From positions 1 to 8,085 of the forward strand of contig URUW01000076.1 of the NCBI GenBank assembly GCA_900551205.1: DNA of 8,085 nucleotides, in the 5' to 3' direction. The stretch comes from an uncultured Collinsella sp. (GTDB taxonomy: Bacteria > Actinomycetota > Coriobacteriia > Coriobacteriales > Coriobacteriaceae). The notes under the pieces were generated by a model. The model ran no database searches and was not told the origin of the DNA. It worked only from the letters and a program-made list of their open reading frames with translations. Numbering within the stretch: position 1 is the stretch's first letter; each line of letters opens with the position of its first letter. A program made the translations under genes and the position numbers. This document shows, in pieces, positions 1 to 6,379 of this stretch.

Positions 1-151
1 CTCCCGAGCACGGCGGAGGGCCGGAGAAATATATTAAGGTCATCGCGAGTTCCGCACGCAAAGGAGAGCACTTAATGTGCTCTCCGTCTTGCGCAGGACT
101 GTAGAGCAGGGACCTTAATATATTTCTCCGGCCCTCCGCCGTGCTCGGGAG
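1..151. repeat. Long inverted repeat with perfect 40-bp arms
   Basis: Positions 1-40 are the exact reverse complement of 112-151. The 71-nt centre is itself partly palindromic: GGAGAGCAC (63-71) pairs with GTGCTCTCC (77-85) around TTAAT, CGCAA (57-61) pairs with TTGCG (89-93), and AGT/CC near 48-53 pair with GGACT (96-100). The element can therefore form one long hairpin or cruciform with a perfect outer stem and a degenerate inner stem. It has no T tract on either side, so it is not a standard terminator. It may continue to the left of the window. An invertible segment, a mobile-element remnant or an assembly artefact at a contig end are all possible. Confidence 0.9.
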
Positions 152-412
152 CCATCCACGCACTTTACCTGCGTAAACAATGTGAGTGAAATATGAATCT
201 CGATGGATACGCCCGCAGCCGTGTATACTAAACAGCTGTGTGAAACCAGGGGAGTATTCTGGCTGGACAAAATGCCTGCTTAATAGGGTTGTCAGGTAGT
301 CCGGGCGAAATACAAGGCTGGGGAGCACGTCGTGTAAGTAGTGGTCCTCTAGGGGCGTACGCTCGGTGGTGTACGCATTGTCCCAAGACCACGCGAGAGT
401 TGGGATCATATC
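152..412 (+). promoter_or_regulatory. Structured untranslated leader upstream of rplC
   Basis: No convincing gene lies in these 261 nt, but several helices can be drawn. ACGCA (158-162) pairs with TGCGT (170-174). CGCAGC (214-219) pairs with GCTGTG (235-240) with one G-U pair. The best is a composite hairpin at 342-391: TGGTC/GACCA, then GGG (352-354)/CCC (382-384), then GCGTAC (355-360)/GTACGC (371-376), with an apical loop at 361-370. GATCA (404-408) pairs with TGATC (414-418), placing the TTG start of rplC in a small hairpin. TATACT at 224-229 looks like a -10 box but has no good -35, and it overlaps one of the helices. Position 203-228 is nearly repeated in the rplB leader. A cis-regulatory leader is likely; the ligand is unknown. 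Confidence 0.55.
224..229 (+). promoter_or_regulatory. Possible -10 box (TATACT) for rplC
   Basis: TATACT is one base from the TATAAT consensus and would give a transcript starting near 236 with a leader of about 177 nt. No TTGACA-like -35 lies 16-18 nt upstream. The site sits in a loop of a possible RNA helix (214-219/235-240), so if that helix is real the promoter must be further upstream. Confidence 0.3.
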
Positions 413-1033
413 TTGATCAGCATGATTCTCGGCCGCAAGATTGGCATGACCCAGGTTTGGGACGAGGACGATAACGTCGTTCCCGTCACGGTCATCCAGG
501 CTGGCCCCTGCGCTGTCTCGCAGGTTAAAACTCAGGCAACCGACGGCTATGACGCCGTCCAGATCGGTTTCGGCGACATCAAGGCCAAGAACGTGAACAA
601 GCCCATGGCTGGTCACTTCGCCAAGGCTGGCGTCGAGCCTGTCCGCTTCCTTCGTGAGGTCCGCGTCGAGAACGGCGAGGAGCACAAGGTCGGCGAGGTC
701 GTCACCGTCGCTGATTTCGCTGATGTCGAGAAGGTCGACGTCATCGGTACCTCCAAGGGTAAGGGCTTCCAGGGTCGCATCAAGCGCTGGGGTCAGCGCC
801 GCGGTCCTATGACGCATGGTTCTCACTTCCAGCGTCACCCCGGTTCTATCGGTCAGTGCGCCTATCCTGCGCGCGTCCTCAAGGGCGTCAAGATGGCCGG
901 TCACATGGGTAACGAGCGCGTTACCGTCAAGAACCTTTCCGTTGTCCGCATCGATGCCGAGCAGAACCTCATCTTGGTCAAGGGCGCTGTCCCGGGTGCC
1001 AAGAATGGTCTCGTCGCCATCCGTATGGCCTAA
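413..1033 (+). CDS. rplC: 50S ribosomal protein L3
   Basis: L3 is an early-assembling 23S rRNA-binding protein whose long internal loop reaches towards the peptidyl-transferase centre. The 206 residues match the family's usual length (about 205-210). Visible hallmarks are the N-terminal LGRKIGMTQ (6-14), the [16 protein letters not shown] block (112-127), HPGSIGQ (142-148), which contains the glutamine region methylated by PrmB in some bacteria, and [13 protein letters not shown] (160-172). I favour the TTG at 413, because bacterial L3 commonly starts two or three residues before the LGRKIGMTQ block. An ATG three codons later (422) is the alternative, and neither has a strong Shine-Dalgarno; a weak GAGAG lies at 395-399. 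It is the first visible gene of the cluster, and S10, its usual upstream neighbour, is not in the window. Confidence 0.97.
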   Translation: MISMILGRKIGMTQVWDEDDNVVPVTVIQAGPCAVSQVKTQATDGYDAVQIGFGDIKAKNVNKPMAGHFAKAGVEPVRFLREVRVENGEEHKVGEVVTVADFADVEKVDVIGTSKGKGFQGRIKRWGQRRGPMTHGSHFQRHPGSIGQCAYPARVLKGVKMAGHMGNERVTVKNLSVVRIDAEQNLILVKGAVPGAKNGLVAIRMA

Positions 1034-1079
1034 GGGCCCAGCCCATTTAGCCCAGCGTCATACCAAGGAGAACACTTAA

Positions 1080-1706
1080 ATGGCAAAGTTTGAAGTAAAG
1101 AACAGCGAGGGCAAGAAGGTCGCCGAGGCCGAGCTCGCCGCTGAGGTGTACGGCATCGAGCCGAACATCCACGTTATGCACCACATCGTCAAGTGCCAGA
1201 TGGCCTCTTGGCGTCAGGGCACCCAGTCCGCTAAGGGCCGCTCTGAGGTTTCCGGTGGCGGCAAGAAGCCTTGGCGTCAGAAGGGCACCGGCCGTGCCCG
1301 CCAGGGTTCCATCCGTGCTGCCCAGTGGCGTCACGGTGGCGTTGTCTTCGCCCCCAAGCCCCGTTCCTACGCTAAGCGTATGAACAACAAGGAGGTCAAG
1401 CTGGCTATGCGCTCCGCGCTGTCCGCCAAGCTGGCCGATGGCGAGCTCGTGCTCGTCGACGACTACGGCTTCGAGAAGCCTTCCACCAAGGCTGCCGTTG
1501 CCATGCTCAAGGCTCTTGGCCTTGAGGGCAAGCGTCTGACCATCATCGTTCGCGATGAGGACGTCAACGCCTACCTGTCGTTCCGCAATATTCCCAAGAC
1601 GTTCATCATCACCGCTGACGAGGCCAACACCTACGATCTCGTCAACAACAACGCTGTGCTGATGCCCGCCGACATCGCCGCTCACTTCGGGGAGGTGCTT
1701 GCATAA
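1080..1706 (+). CDS. rplD: 50S ribosomal protein L4
   Basis: L4 binds 23S rRNA, and its extended loop lines part of the nascent-peptide exit tunnel; in E. coli it also represses the S10 operon. The 208-residue protein has the typical Gly/Arg-rich loop at about 50-100, including GRSEVSGGGKKPWRQKGTGRARQG in pieces (53-76) and WRHGGVVFAPKPRSY (83-97). A globular domain follows, ending with the Rossmann-like segment around LVLVDDYG (123-130). The ATG at 1080 is preceded by AAGGAGA at a good distance. It lies 46 nt after rplC, and its TAA directly abuts the rplW start codon, so L4 and L23 are probably translationally coupled. Because L4 is the classical S10-operon autoregulator, it is one candidate ligand for the leaders described here; that is inference. 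Confidence 0.98.
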   Translation: MAKFEVKNSEGKKVAEAELAAEVYGIEPNIHVMHHIVKCQMASWRQGTQSAKGRSEVSGGGKKPWRQKGTGRARQGSIRAAQWRHGGVVFAPKPRSYAKRMNNKEVKLAMRSALSAKLADGELVLVDDYGFEKPSTKAAVAMLKALGLEGKRLTIIVRDEDVNAYLSFRNIPKTFIITADEANTYDLVNNNAVLMPADIAAHFGEVLA

Positions 1707-1994
1707 ATGACCGCCCACGAGATCATCATCCGTCCGATCGTGTCCGAGCGTTCCTTCTCCGGCATGGAGCAGAACAAGTACACGTTCGAGGTCGCCAAGG
1801 ATGCTAACAAGTATCAGATCAAGGACGCTGTCGAGGAGATCTTCGGCGTCAAGGTCGTTCGCGTGAACACCTTGACGGTCAAGCCCAAGACCAAGCGCGT
1901 GCGCTATGTCGCCGGCAAGACCCGTTCTTGGAAGAAGGCCATCGTCACGCTGGCCGAGGGCGACACCATCGAGGTCTTTGGCAACCAGGCCTAA
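1707..1994 (+). CDS. rplW: 50S ribosomal protein L23
   Basis: L23 sits at the exit of the peptide tunnel and is the docking site for trigger factor and signal recognition particle. The 95-residue length is normal. The N-terminus HEIIIRPIVSERS (4-16), the core YTFEVAKDANKYQIKDAVEEIFGVKV in pieces (25-50), and the basic loop KPKTKRVRYVAGKTRSWKKA (59-78) fit the family. There is no intergenic space before it: its ATG follows the rplD TAA directly, and the ribosome-binding site GGGGAGG lies inside the rplD end. It closes the first block of the cluster; the next gene is 179 nt away, an unusually large gap for this position. Confidence 0.98.
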   Translation: MTAHEIIIRPIVSERSFSGMEQNKYTFEVAKDANKYQIKDAVEEIFGVKVVRVNTLTVKPKTKRVRYVAGKTRSWKKAIVTLAEGDTIEVFGNQA

Positions 1995-2173
1995 GACTCG
2001 CTGCTGTTGAGTGAGCTCATGCCTCCCAAATAGGGGAGGCGAGAGCTCAAGGTTCCGGGCGTATAAAATGGACACGCCCGGAACCGTGTATACGTCCGGT
2101 GTCATCGCACCCGAGGCAGAACCTCGAATCCCTGTCTGCGATGGCTAACGGATTCCTATTGAAAGGGATTGTA
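1995..2173 (+). promoter_or_regulatory. Structured leader upstream of rplB with a sequestered Shine-Dalgarno
   Basis: Four helices can be drawn. (A) TGAGCTC (2012-2018)/GAGCTCA (2043-2049), stacked on GCCTCCC (2021-2027)/GGGAGGC (2034-2040). (B) A perfect 12-bp stem, 2051-2062 with 2074-2085, with an 11-nt loop. (C) CATCGCA (2103-2109)/TGCGATG (2137-2143), enclosing CGAGG (2112-2116)/CCTCG (2122-2126). (D) GATTCCT (2151-2157)/AGGGATT (2164-2170), which hides the rplB ribosome-binding site. AATCCCT (2127-2133), exposed in helix C, is an exact complement of the same AGGGATT. None of the helices is followed by a T tract, so control would act on translation or RNA processing rather than by intrinsic termination. 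TATACG (2089-2094) could be a weak -10 box. Confidence 0.65.
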
Positions 2174-3004
2174 ATGGCTGTAAAGCACCTTAAGCCGACC
2201 TCCGCTGGTAGGCGTTGGCAGACGATCTCCGACTTCTCCGAGATCACCTGCACCAAGCCCGAGAAGTCTCTTCTCGAGCCCCTGCCCAAGAAGGCCGGTC
2301 GTAACAACAACGGCCGCATCACCACCCGCCACCAGGGCGGCGGCGTGAAGCGTCGTTACCGCGTGATCGACTTCAAGCGCAACAAGGACGGCGTGCCCGC
2401 CAAGGTTGCCACGATCGAGTACGATCCGAACCGTTCCGCTCGCATCGCTCTGCTGCACTACGCTGACGGTGAGAAGCGCTACATCCTGGCCCCCAAGGGC
2501 CTCGAGGTCGGTCAGACCATCATGTCCGGTTCTGACGCCGACATCAAGCCGGGCAACGCTCTGCCCCTCGCCGACATCCCCGTCGGTACGCTCATCCACG
2601 CCGTCGAGTTCCAGCCGGGCAAGGGCGCTGCTATCGCCCGTTCCGCCGGTAACTCCTGCCAGCTGATGGGTAAGGAGGGCAAGTACGCCATCGTCCGTAT
2701 GCCTTCCTCCGAGATGCGCCGCATCCTCGTTACCTGCCGCGCCACCGTCGGTGAGGTCGGCAACGCCGATCACGCCAACATCGTCATCGGCAAGGCCGGC
2801 CGTAAGCGTCACATGAACGTGCGCCCGACCGTCCGCGGTACCGTCATGAACCCTGTCGACCACCCGCACGGCGGTGGCGAGGGCAAGAACCACACCTCTG
2901 GTCGTCCCTCCGTTACCCCCTGGGGTAAGCCGACGAAGGGCCTTCGTACGCGCAAGAAGAAGAAGGTCTCGAACCAGCACATTATTCGTCGCCGTAAGAA
3001 GTAA
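2174..3004 (+). CDS. rplB: 50S ribosomal protein L2
   Basis: L2 is a primary 23S rRNA-binding protein needed for subunit association and peptidyl-transferase activity. The 276 residues match the usual length (273-277). Hallmarks are [12 protein letters not shown] (4-15), the RNA-binding [13 protein letters not shown] (45-57) and [11 protein letters not shown] (59-69), the SH3-like domain with [16 protein letters not shown] (157-172), and the C-terminal [18 protein letters not shown] (228-245) with its conserved functional histidine. I chose the ATG at 2174, preceded by AAAGGGA. The reading frame stays open upstream to a GTG at 2099, but that 25-residue extension is unlike L2 and falls in the structured leader. 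This gene begins the second block, through rpsQ. Confidence 0.98.
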   Translation: MAVKHLKPTSAGRRWQTISDFSEITCTKPEKSLLEPLPKKAGRNNNGRITTRHQGGGVKRRYRVIDFKRNKDGVPAKVATIEYDPNRSARIALLHYADGEKRYILAPKGLEVGQTIMSGSDADIKPGNALPLADIPVGTLIHAVEFQPGKGAAIARSAGNSCQLMGKEGKYAIVRMPSSEMRRILVTCRATVGEVGNADHANIVIGKAGRKRHMNVRPTVRGTVMNPVDHPHGGGEGKNHTSGRPSVTPWGKPTKGLRTRKKKKVSNQHIIRRRKK

Positions 3005-3036
3005 TTTCGGATACCGAGTTTTAGGAGAAAGCACTT

Positions 3037-3297
3037 ATGAGCAGAAGTCTCAAAAAGGGCCCGTTCGTGGAGACTCGCCTTCTCTCGCGTATCACCGCGA
3101 TGAACGAGGCTGGCAAGAAGGACGTCGTGAAGACCTGGTCCCGCGCGTCTACCATCTTCCCCGAGATGGTTGGTCACACCATCGCCGTCCACGACGGCCG
3201 CAAGCATGTGCCCGTGTATGTTACCGAGTCCATGGTTGGTCACAAGCTCGGCGAGTTCGCGCCGACTCGTACGTTCCGTGGCCACAAGGCCAAATAG
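3037..3297 (+). CDS. rpsS: 30S ribosomal protein S19
   Basis: S19 binds the head of 16S rRNA next to S13 and contacts the A-site tRNA. The 86-residue protein is close to the family's 85-93. The sequence shows the standard start [12 protein letters not shown] (1-12), the central [20 protein letters not shown] (38-57) with [22 protein letters not shown] following, and the end [20 protein letters not shown] ribosome-binding site precedes the ATG. It lies 32 nt after rplB and 14 nt before rplV. Confidence 0.98.
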   Translation: MSRSLKKGPFVETRLLSRITAMNEAGKKDVVKTWSRASTIFPEMVGHTIAVHDGRKHVPVYVTESMVGHKLGEFAPTRTFRGHKAK

Positions 3298-3311
3298 GGG
3301 GTTAACCGTAA

Positions 3312-3683
3312 ATGGCAACTAAGTCTATTGAAACTGAGGCCACCGAGGTTCGCGCCGTCGCTAAGTACGTGCGTGTTTCCCCCAGCAAGGCCCGCCTGGT
3401 GGTCGATCTGATCCGCCGCAAGCCTGTCGCTCAGGCCTTCGACATCCTCCACTTCTGCGACCGCGCCGTCGCCGTGGATGTCGAGAAGGTTCTCCGTTCC
3501 GCCGTTGCGAACGCCGAGAACAACAACGGTCTGCGTGCCGACAACCTGGTTGTCGCCGCTGCCTATGTTGACGAGGGTCCGACGCTTAAGCGCATCCGTC
3601 CCCGCGCCAAGGGTTCCGCTTCTCGCATTCTGAAGCGTACTTCCCACATCACCGTCGTCGTTGCTCCTCGAAAGGAGGCGTAA
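3312..3683 (+). CDS. rplV: 50S ribosomal protein L22
   Basis: L22 touches all six domains of 23S rRNA, and its extended beta-hairpin forms part of the exit-tunnel constriction, where changes can give macrolide resistance. The 123 residues contain the globular core with [19 protein letters not shown] (21-39), the [11 protein letters not shown] segment (64-74), and the hairpin, roughly 85-110, including [17 protein letters not shown] (87-103). About ten residues precede the usual start of homology at AVAKYVRVS, a modest N-terminal tail. The tail of the gene carries AGGAGG, which serves as the ribosome-binding site for rpsC. Confidence 0.98.
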   Translation: MATKSIETEATEVRAVAKYVRVSPSKARLVVDLIRRKPVAQAFDILHFCDRAVAVDVEKVLRSAVANAENNNGLRADNLVVAAAYVDEGPTLKRIRPRAKGSASRILKRTSHITVVVAPRKEA

Positions 3684-3689
3684 AGCTGT

Positions 3690-4400
3690 ATGGGTCAGAA
3701 AGTCTACCCCACCGGCTTCCGTCTTGGCATCACCGAGAACTGGCGCTCCCGCTGGTTCGCAGAGAAGGATTACGCTAAGACCCTCGGTAACGATCTCGAG
3801 ATCCGCAAGTACCTCGAGAAGCGTCTTTCCCGCGCAGCTGTCTCCCGCGTCGAGATCGAGCGCGCTGGCGACAAGGTGAAGGTCATCATCCTCACCGCTC
3901 GCCCCGGCGTTGTCATCGGTAAGAAGGGTGCCGAGATCGATACCCTCCGCACCGAGCTCGAGAAGGTCGCTGGCGTCTCCAAGGGCCAGCTCTCCGTCGA
4001 CGTTGTCGAGATCAAACGCCCCGAGCTCGACGCCAACCTCGTTGCTCAGTCTATCGCCGAGCAGCTCGAGGGCCGCGTTGCCTTCCGTCGCGCTATGCGC
4101 AAGGCTGTCCAGTCTGCCCGCAAGGCCGGCGCTAAGGGCATCCGTATCCAGTGCTCCGGTCGTCTCGGCGGTGCCGAGATGGGCCGTCGTGAGTGGTACC
4201 GCGAGGGTCGCGTGCCTCTGCACACCCTCCGTGCCAAGATCGACTACGGCACGGCTGTCGCCAGCACCACCATGGGCGCTTGCGGCGTGAAGGTCTGGAT
4301 CTACCTGGGCGAGAAGCTCCCGGGCCAGCCTGTTCCCAACCCTGCACTCGAGGGCTCTTCCCGTCCTCGTCGTCGTAACTCCGAGAGGAGGGGTCAGTAG
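3690..4400 (+). CDS. rpsC: 30S ribosomal protein S3
   Basis: S3 is at the mRNA entry channel of the 30S subunit and takes part in mRNA unwinding. The 236-residue protein begins [15 protein letters not shown] and carries a type-II KH domain with the GXXG loop GKKG (77-80) in [13 protein letters not shown]. The C-terminal domain follows, with the [19 protein letters not shown] region (155-173) and the [10 protein letters not shown] strand (178-187). It ends in a basic Arg-rich tail (225-235). The start ATG is preceded by AGGAGG inside rplV. Its TAG stop overlaps the GTG start of rplP by one base (TAGTG), indicating translational coupling. Confidence 0.98.
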   Translation: MGQKVYPTGFRLGITENWRSRWFAEKDYAKTLGNDLEIRKYLEKRLSRAAVSRVEIERAGDKVKVIILTARPGVVIGKKGAEIDTLRTELEKVAGVSKGQLSVDVVEIKRPELDANLVAQSIAEQLEGRVAFRRAMRKAVQSARKAGAKGIRIQCSGRLGGAEMGRREWYREGRVPLHTLRAKIDYGTAVASTTMGACGVKVWIYLGEKLPGQPVPNPALEGSSRPRRRNSERRGQ

Positions 4401-4903
4401 TGCTTGCCCCTAAGCGTATTCTTCACCGCAAGGTGCAGCGTGGCTCCATGAAGGGCCAGGCCAAGGGTAATACCGAGCTGCATTTCGGCGAGTTTGGTAT
4501 CCAGGCTCTCGAGGCCCATTGGATCACCAACCGTCAGATCGAGGCCGCTCGTATTGCCATGACCCGCTACATGAAGCGTGGCGGTCGTGTCTACATCACG
4601 ATCTTCCCCGATAAGCCCATCACCAAGAAGCCTGCCGAGACTCGCATGGGTTCTGGTAAGGGTAATCCCGAGGAGTGGGTGGCCGTCGTCAAGCCCGGCC
4701 GCATCATGTTCGAGGTCAAGGGCGTGCCCGAGGAGGTCGCTCGCGAGGCTCTGCGTCTTGCACAGCACAAGCTTCCCATCAAGACCAAGATTGTTGCTGC
4801 CAAGAACGCTGAGCAGCGCATCGAGAAGGAGATGGCTGAGGAGGCCGCTCTCGAGGCCAAGTGGGCTGCTGAGGACGCCGCCGCCGCCAAGGAGGAGAAC
4901 TAA
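4400..4903 (+). CDS. rplP: 50S ribosomal protein L16, with charged C-terminal tail
   Basis: L16 binds near the A site and helps position tRNA. The GTG start shares its G with the rpsC stop, and the upstream GAGAGGAGGGG is a strong ribosome-binding site. The start [15 protein letters not shown] and the motif [21 protein letters not shown] (80-100) are diagnostic; Arg82 lies in the segment hydroxylated in some bacteria. At 167 residues the protein is longer than the usual 136-144. The extra 25-30 residues (about 140-167) are Ala/Glu/Lys-rich and probably helical, while the L16 core looks complete by about residue 138. The TAA stop overlaps the rpmC ATG by one base (TAATG). Confidence 0.97.
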   Translation: MLAPKRILHRKVQRGSMKGQAKGNTELHFGEFGIQALEAHWITNRQIEAARIAMTRYMKRGGRVYITIFPDKPITKKPAETRMGSGKGNPEEWVAVVKPGRIMFEVKGVPEEVAREALRLAQHKLPIKTKIVAAKNAEQRIEKEMAEEAALEAKWAAEDAAAAKEEN

Positions 4904-5118
4904 TGAAGCCCGCAGAGATTCGTGAGCTCTCGGACGCTCAGCTCGTTGAGAAGCTGAAGGAAATGCGCGCCGAGCTCTTTAACCTTCGTTTCCAGATGGC
5001 CACCAGCCAGCTGGACAACACCGCTCGCGTCAACACCGTGAAGAAGGACATCGCTCGCGTCCTCACGGAGCAGCGCGCCCGCGAGATCGCAGCGGAGAAG
5101 TCCGCTGTCGCCGAGTAG
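4903..5118 (+). CDS. rpmC: 50S ribosomal protein L29
   Basis: L29 is a small helical hairpin protein beside L23 at the tunnel exit. The 71 residues show the family pattern: the N-terminal [18 protein letters not shown], the conserved ELFNLRFQMATSQLDNTAR (24-42), and a second helix with KKDIARVLTEQRARE (47-61). The ATG overlaps the rplP stop codon, and its ribosome-binding site GGAGGAG lies inside the rplP end, so it should be translated by coupling. A short Ala/Glu tail follows the second helix. Confidence 0.97.
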   Translation: MKPAEIRELSDAQLVEKLKEMRAELFNLRFQMATSQLDNTARVNTVKKDIARVLTEQRAREIAAEKSAVAE

Positions 5119-5134
5119 GACCTAAGGAGAGAAC

Positions 5135-5395
5135 ATGACTGATTCGCGTAACTCGCGTAAGGTCCGTACGGGTGTCGTTACCTCCGTCTCCGGTGCCAAG
5201 ACCATTGTTGTCACCATCACCGAGCGCAAGCGTCACCCCAAGTACGGCAAGATGATGACCAGCTCCAAGAAGCTGCACGCTCACGACGAGGAGTGCACGG
5301 CTGGCGTGGGCGATACCGTCCGCGTTATGGAGACCCGTCCTATGTCCAAGATGAAGCGTTGGCGCCTCATCGAGGTCGTCGAGCGCGCTAAATAA
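5135..5395 (+). CDS. rpsQ: 30S ribosomal protein S17
   Basis: S17 is an OB-fold protein that binds 16S rRNA early in 30S assembly. The 86 residues contain the typical RKVRTGVVTSVSGAKTIVVTI (8-28), ERKRHPKYGK (30-39), and the C-terminal GDTVRVMETRPMSKMKRWRL strand region. The ribosome-binding site TAAGGAG precedes the ATG at good spacing, 16 nt after rpmC. It ends the second block; 118 nt of structured non-coding sequence follow before rplN. This is the point where the S10 operon ends and the spc operon begins in E. coli. Confidence 0.98.
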   Translation: MTDSRNSRKVRTGVVTSVSGAKTIVVTITERKRHPKYGKMMTSSKKLHAHDEECTAGVGDTVRVMETRPMSKMKRWRLIEVVERAK

Positions 5396-5513
5396 GCAGT
5401 CGCTCTTACGACTTGTACGTTTCCGAAGATGTGCGTATGCCTGGCTTGCATACCACGGGCCGTATAAAGGCTGCGCACCTCTCTTCGGTTCTTAGTTCGG
5501 AGGAACATCTACC
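5396..5513 (+). promoter_or_regulatory. Structured leader upstream of rplN (three-way junction candidate)
   Basis: CCGAAGA (5423-5429) pairs with TCTTCGG (5482-5488), and the stem continues as GTGCG (5431-5435) with CGCAC (5474-5478). This closes two smaller hairpins: TATGC (5436-5440)/GCATA (5448-5452) with loop CTGGCTT, and GCC (5459-5461)/GGC (5469-5471) with loop GTATAAA. The result is a plausible three-way junction. Downstream, GTTC/GAAC present GGAG of the rplN ribosome-binding site in a 4-nt loop. A candidate promoter, TTGTAC (5413-5418) with 17 nt to TATGCC (5436-5441), is weak and lies inside the structure. The position corresponds to the spc leader of other bacteria. Confidence 0.55.
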
Positions 5514-5882
5514 ATGATTCAGATGCAAACCATGCTGAACGTCGCCGACAACTCCGGCGCTCGCAAGATTCGCTGCATCAAGGTGCTTGGCGGTTCCAAG
5601 CGTCGTTATGCAGGCATCGGCGATGTGTTCATCGGTGCTGTCCAGGAGGCTACCCCTGGCGCCAACGTCAAGAAGAAGGACGTTGTCCGTTGCGTCGTCG
5701 TTCGCACCGTTAAGGAGATCCGCCGCAAGGATGGCTCCTACATTCGCTTTGATGAGAACGCCTGCGTTGTCATCAACAACGATGGTTCGCCCGTCGGCAC
5801 CCGTATCTTCGGGCCCGTCGCTCGCGAGCTTCGTGACAAGAAGTACATGAAGATCGTCTCGCTCGCTCCCGAGACCCTGTAG
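5514..5882 (+). CDS. rplN: 50S ribosomal protein L14
   Basis: L14 lies at the subunit interface, contacting helix 44 of 16S rRNA through a bridge and forming the RsfS docking site. The 122 residues are exactly the standard length. Signatures are [19 protein letters not shown] (1-19), the [23 protein letters not shown] region (37-59), the [10 protein letters not shown] strand (79-88), and [26 protein letters not shown] (95-120). The ribosome-binding site CGGAGGA sits in a mini-hairpin loop and should be accessible. It is the first gene of the third block, with rplX 13 nt downstream. Confidence 0.99.
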   Translation: MIQMQTMLNVADNSGARKIRCIKVLGGSKRRYAGIGDVFIGAVQEATPGANVKKKDVVRCVVVRTVKEIRRKDGSYIRFDENACVVINNDGSPVGTRIFGPVARELRDKKYMKIVSLAPETL

Positions 5883-5895
5883 TTAGGGGAGATAT

Positions 5896-6201
5896 ATGTA
5901 TATCAAGAAGGGCGATAAGGTCCAGGTTCTCTCTGGTAAGGATCGCGGCAAGCAGGGCGTTGTCCTGCGTGCTCTCCCCGCCGAGAACAAGGTCGTTGTC
6001 GAGGGCGTTTCGGTCGTCAAGAAGGCCGTCAAGCCCAACGCTGCCAACCAGCAGGGCGGCATCGTTTCGCAGGAGGCTCCCATCGACGCCTCCAACGTCA
6101 ATCTCGTTTGCCCCGAGTGCGGTAAGGTTACCCGCGTCGGTCACGAGAAGGACGGCAAGAACAAGCTGCGCGTCTGCAAGAAGTGCGGCCACAAGTTCTA
6201 A
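5896..6201 (+). CDS. rplX: 50S ribosomal protein L24, zinc-ribbon form
   Basis: L24 is an assembly initiator of the 50S subunit. The 101 residues carry a KOW motif ([20 protein letters not shown], 4-23), the [15 protein letters not shown] strand (33-47), and [15 protein letters not shown] (54-68). The C-terminus has two CXXC pairs, Cys72/Cys75 and Cys94/Cys97 (CPEC and CKKC), expected to bind one zinc; many L24 proteins lack these. The ATG follows GGGGAG at a short 4-nt spacing. rplE is the usual next gene, but here a terminator begins 27 nt after the stop codon. Confidence 0.98.
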   Translation: MYIKKGDKVQVLSGKDRGKQGVVLRALPAENKVVVEGVSVVKKAVKPNAANQQGGIVSQEAPIDASNVNLVCPECGKVTRVGHEKDGKNKLRVCKKCGHKF

Positions 6202-6228
6202 GCTGCCCGCAACATCAAGTTGCTAGCA

Positions 6229-6260
6229 AAGGCCCGGATGCCATGGCACCCGGGCCTTTT
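6229..6260 (+). terminator. Intrinsic terminator after rplX
   Basis: AAGGCCCGG (6229-6237) pairs perfectly with CCGGGCCTT (6250-6258). The loop contains the further palindrome TGCC/GGCA, so the stem can extend to 13 bp around an internal A/C mismatch. It is followed by TTTT and CT. It is in the right place to end transcription of the ribosomal cluster after L24. Confidence 0.92.
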
Positions 6261-6379
6261 TCTATCCCCACTCGATGGCTTCGGTTCTGCCGTCCCGTCA
6301 TTCCGGTTGCATCCAGTTTTCGGTGCCGTCTCGAATCGAGTGCCTCCAGGTGACACCCTGTCGCGTTTCGTCGGCTTCG

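Noticed and set aside
1..151. Rho-independent terminator
   Set aside because: The stem is very long but no T tract follows it on either strand.
1047..2105. 352-codon open frame on the minus strand opposite rplD and rplW
   Set aside because: It mirrors highly conserved ribosomal genes in a high-GC genome, where antisense frames stay open by codon bias. It has no family resemblance.
2099..2173. Upstream GTG start giving L2 a 25-residue extension
   Set aside because: The extension is unlike any L2, lies in the structured leader, and the ATG at 2174 has a ribosome-binding site and the standard L2 N-terminus.
2156..3034. 292-codon minus-strand open frame opposite rplB
   Set aside because: Antisense shadow of L2, rich in Gly, Val, Leu and Asp as expected from reading biased codons backwards.
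3240..4223. 327-codon minus-strand open frame opposite rplV and rpsC
   Set aside because: Same antisense shadow effect; the sense strand holds unambiguous L22 and S3.
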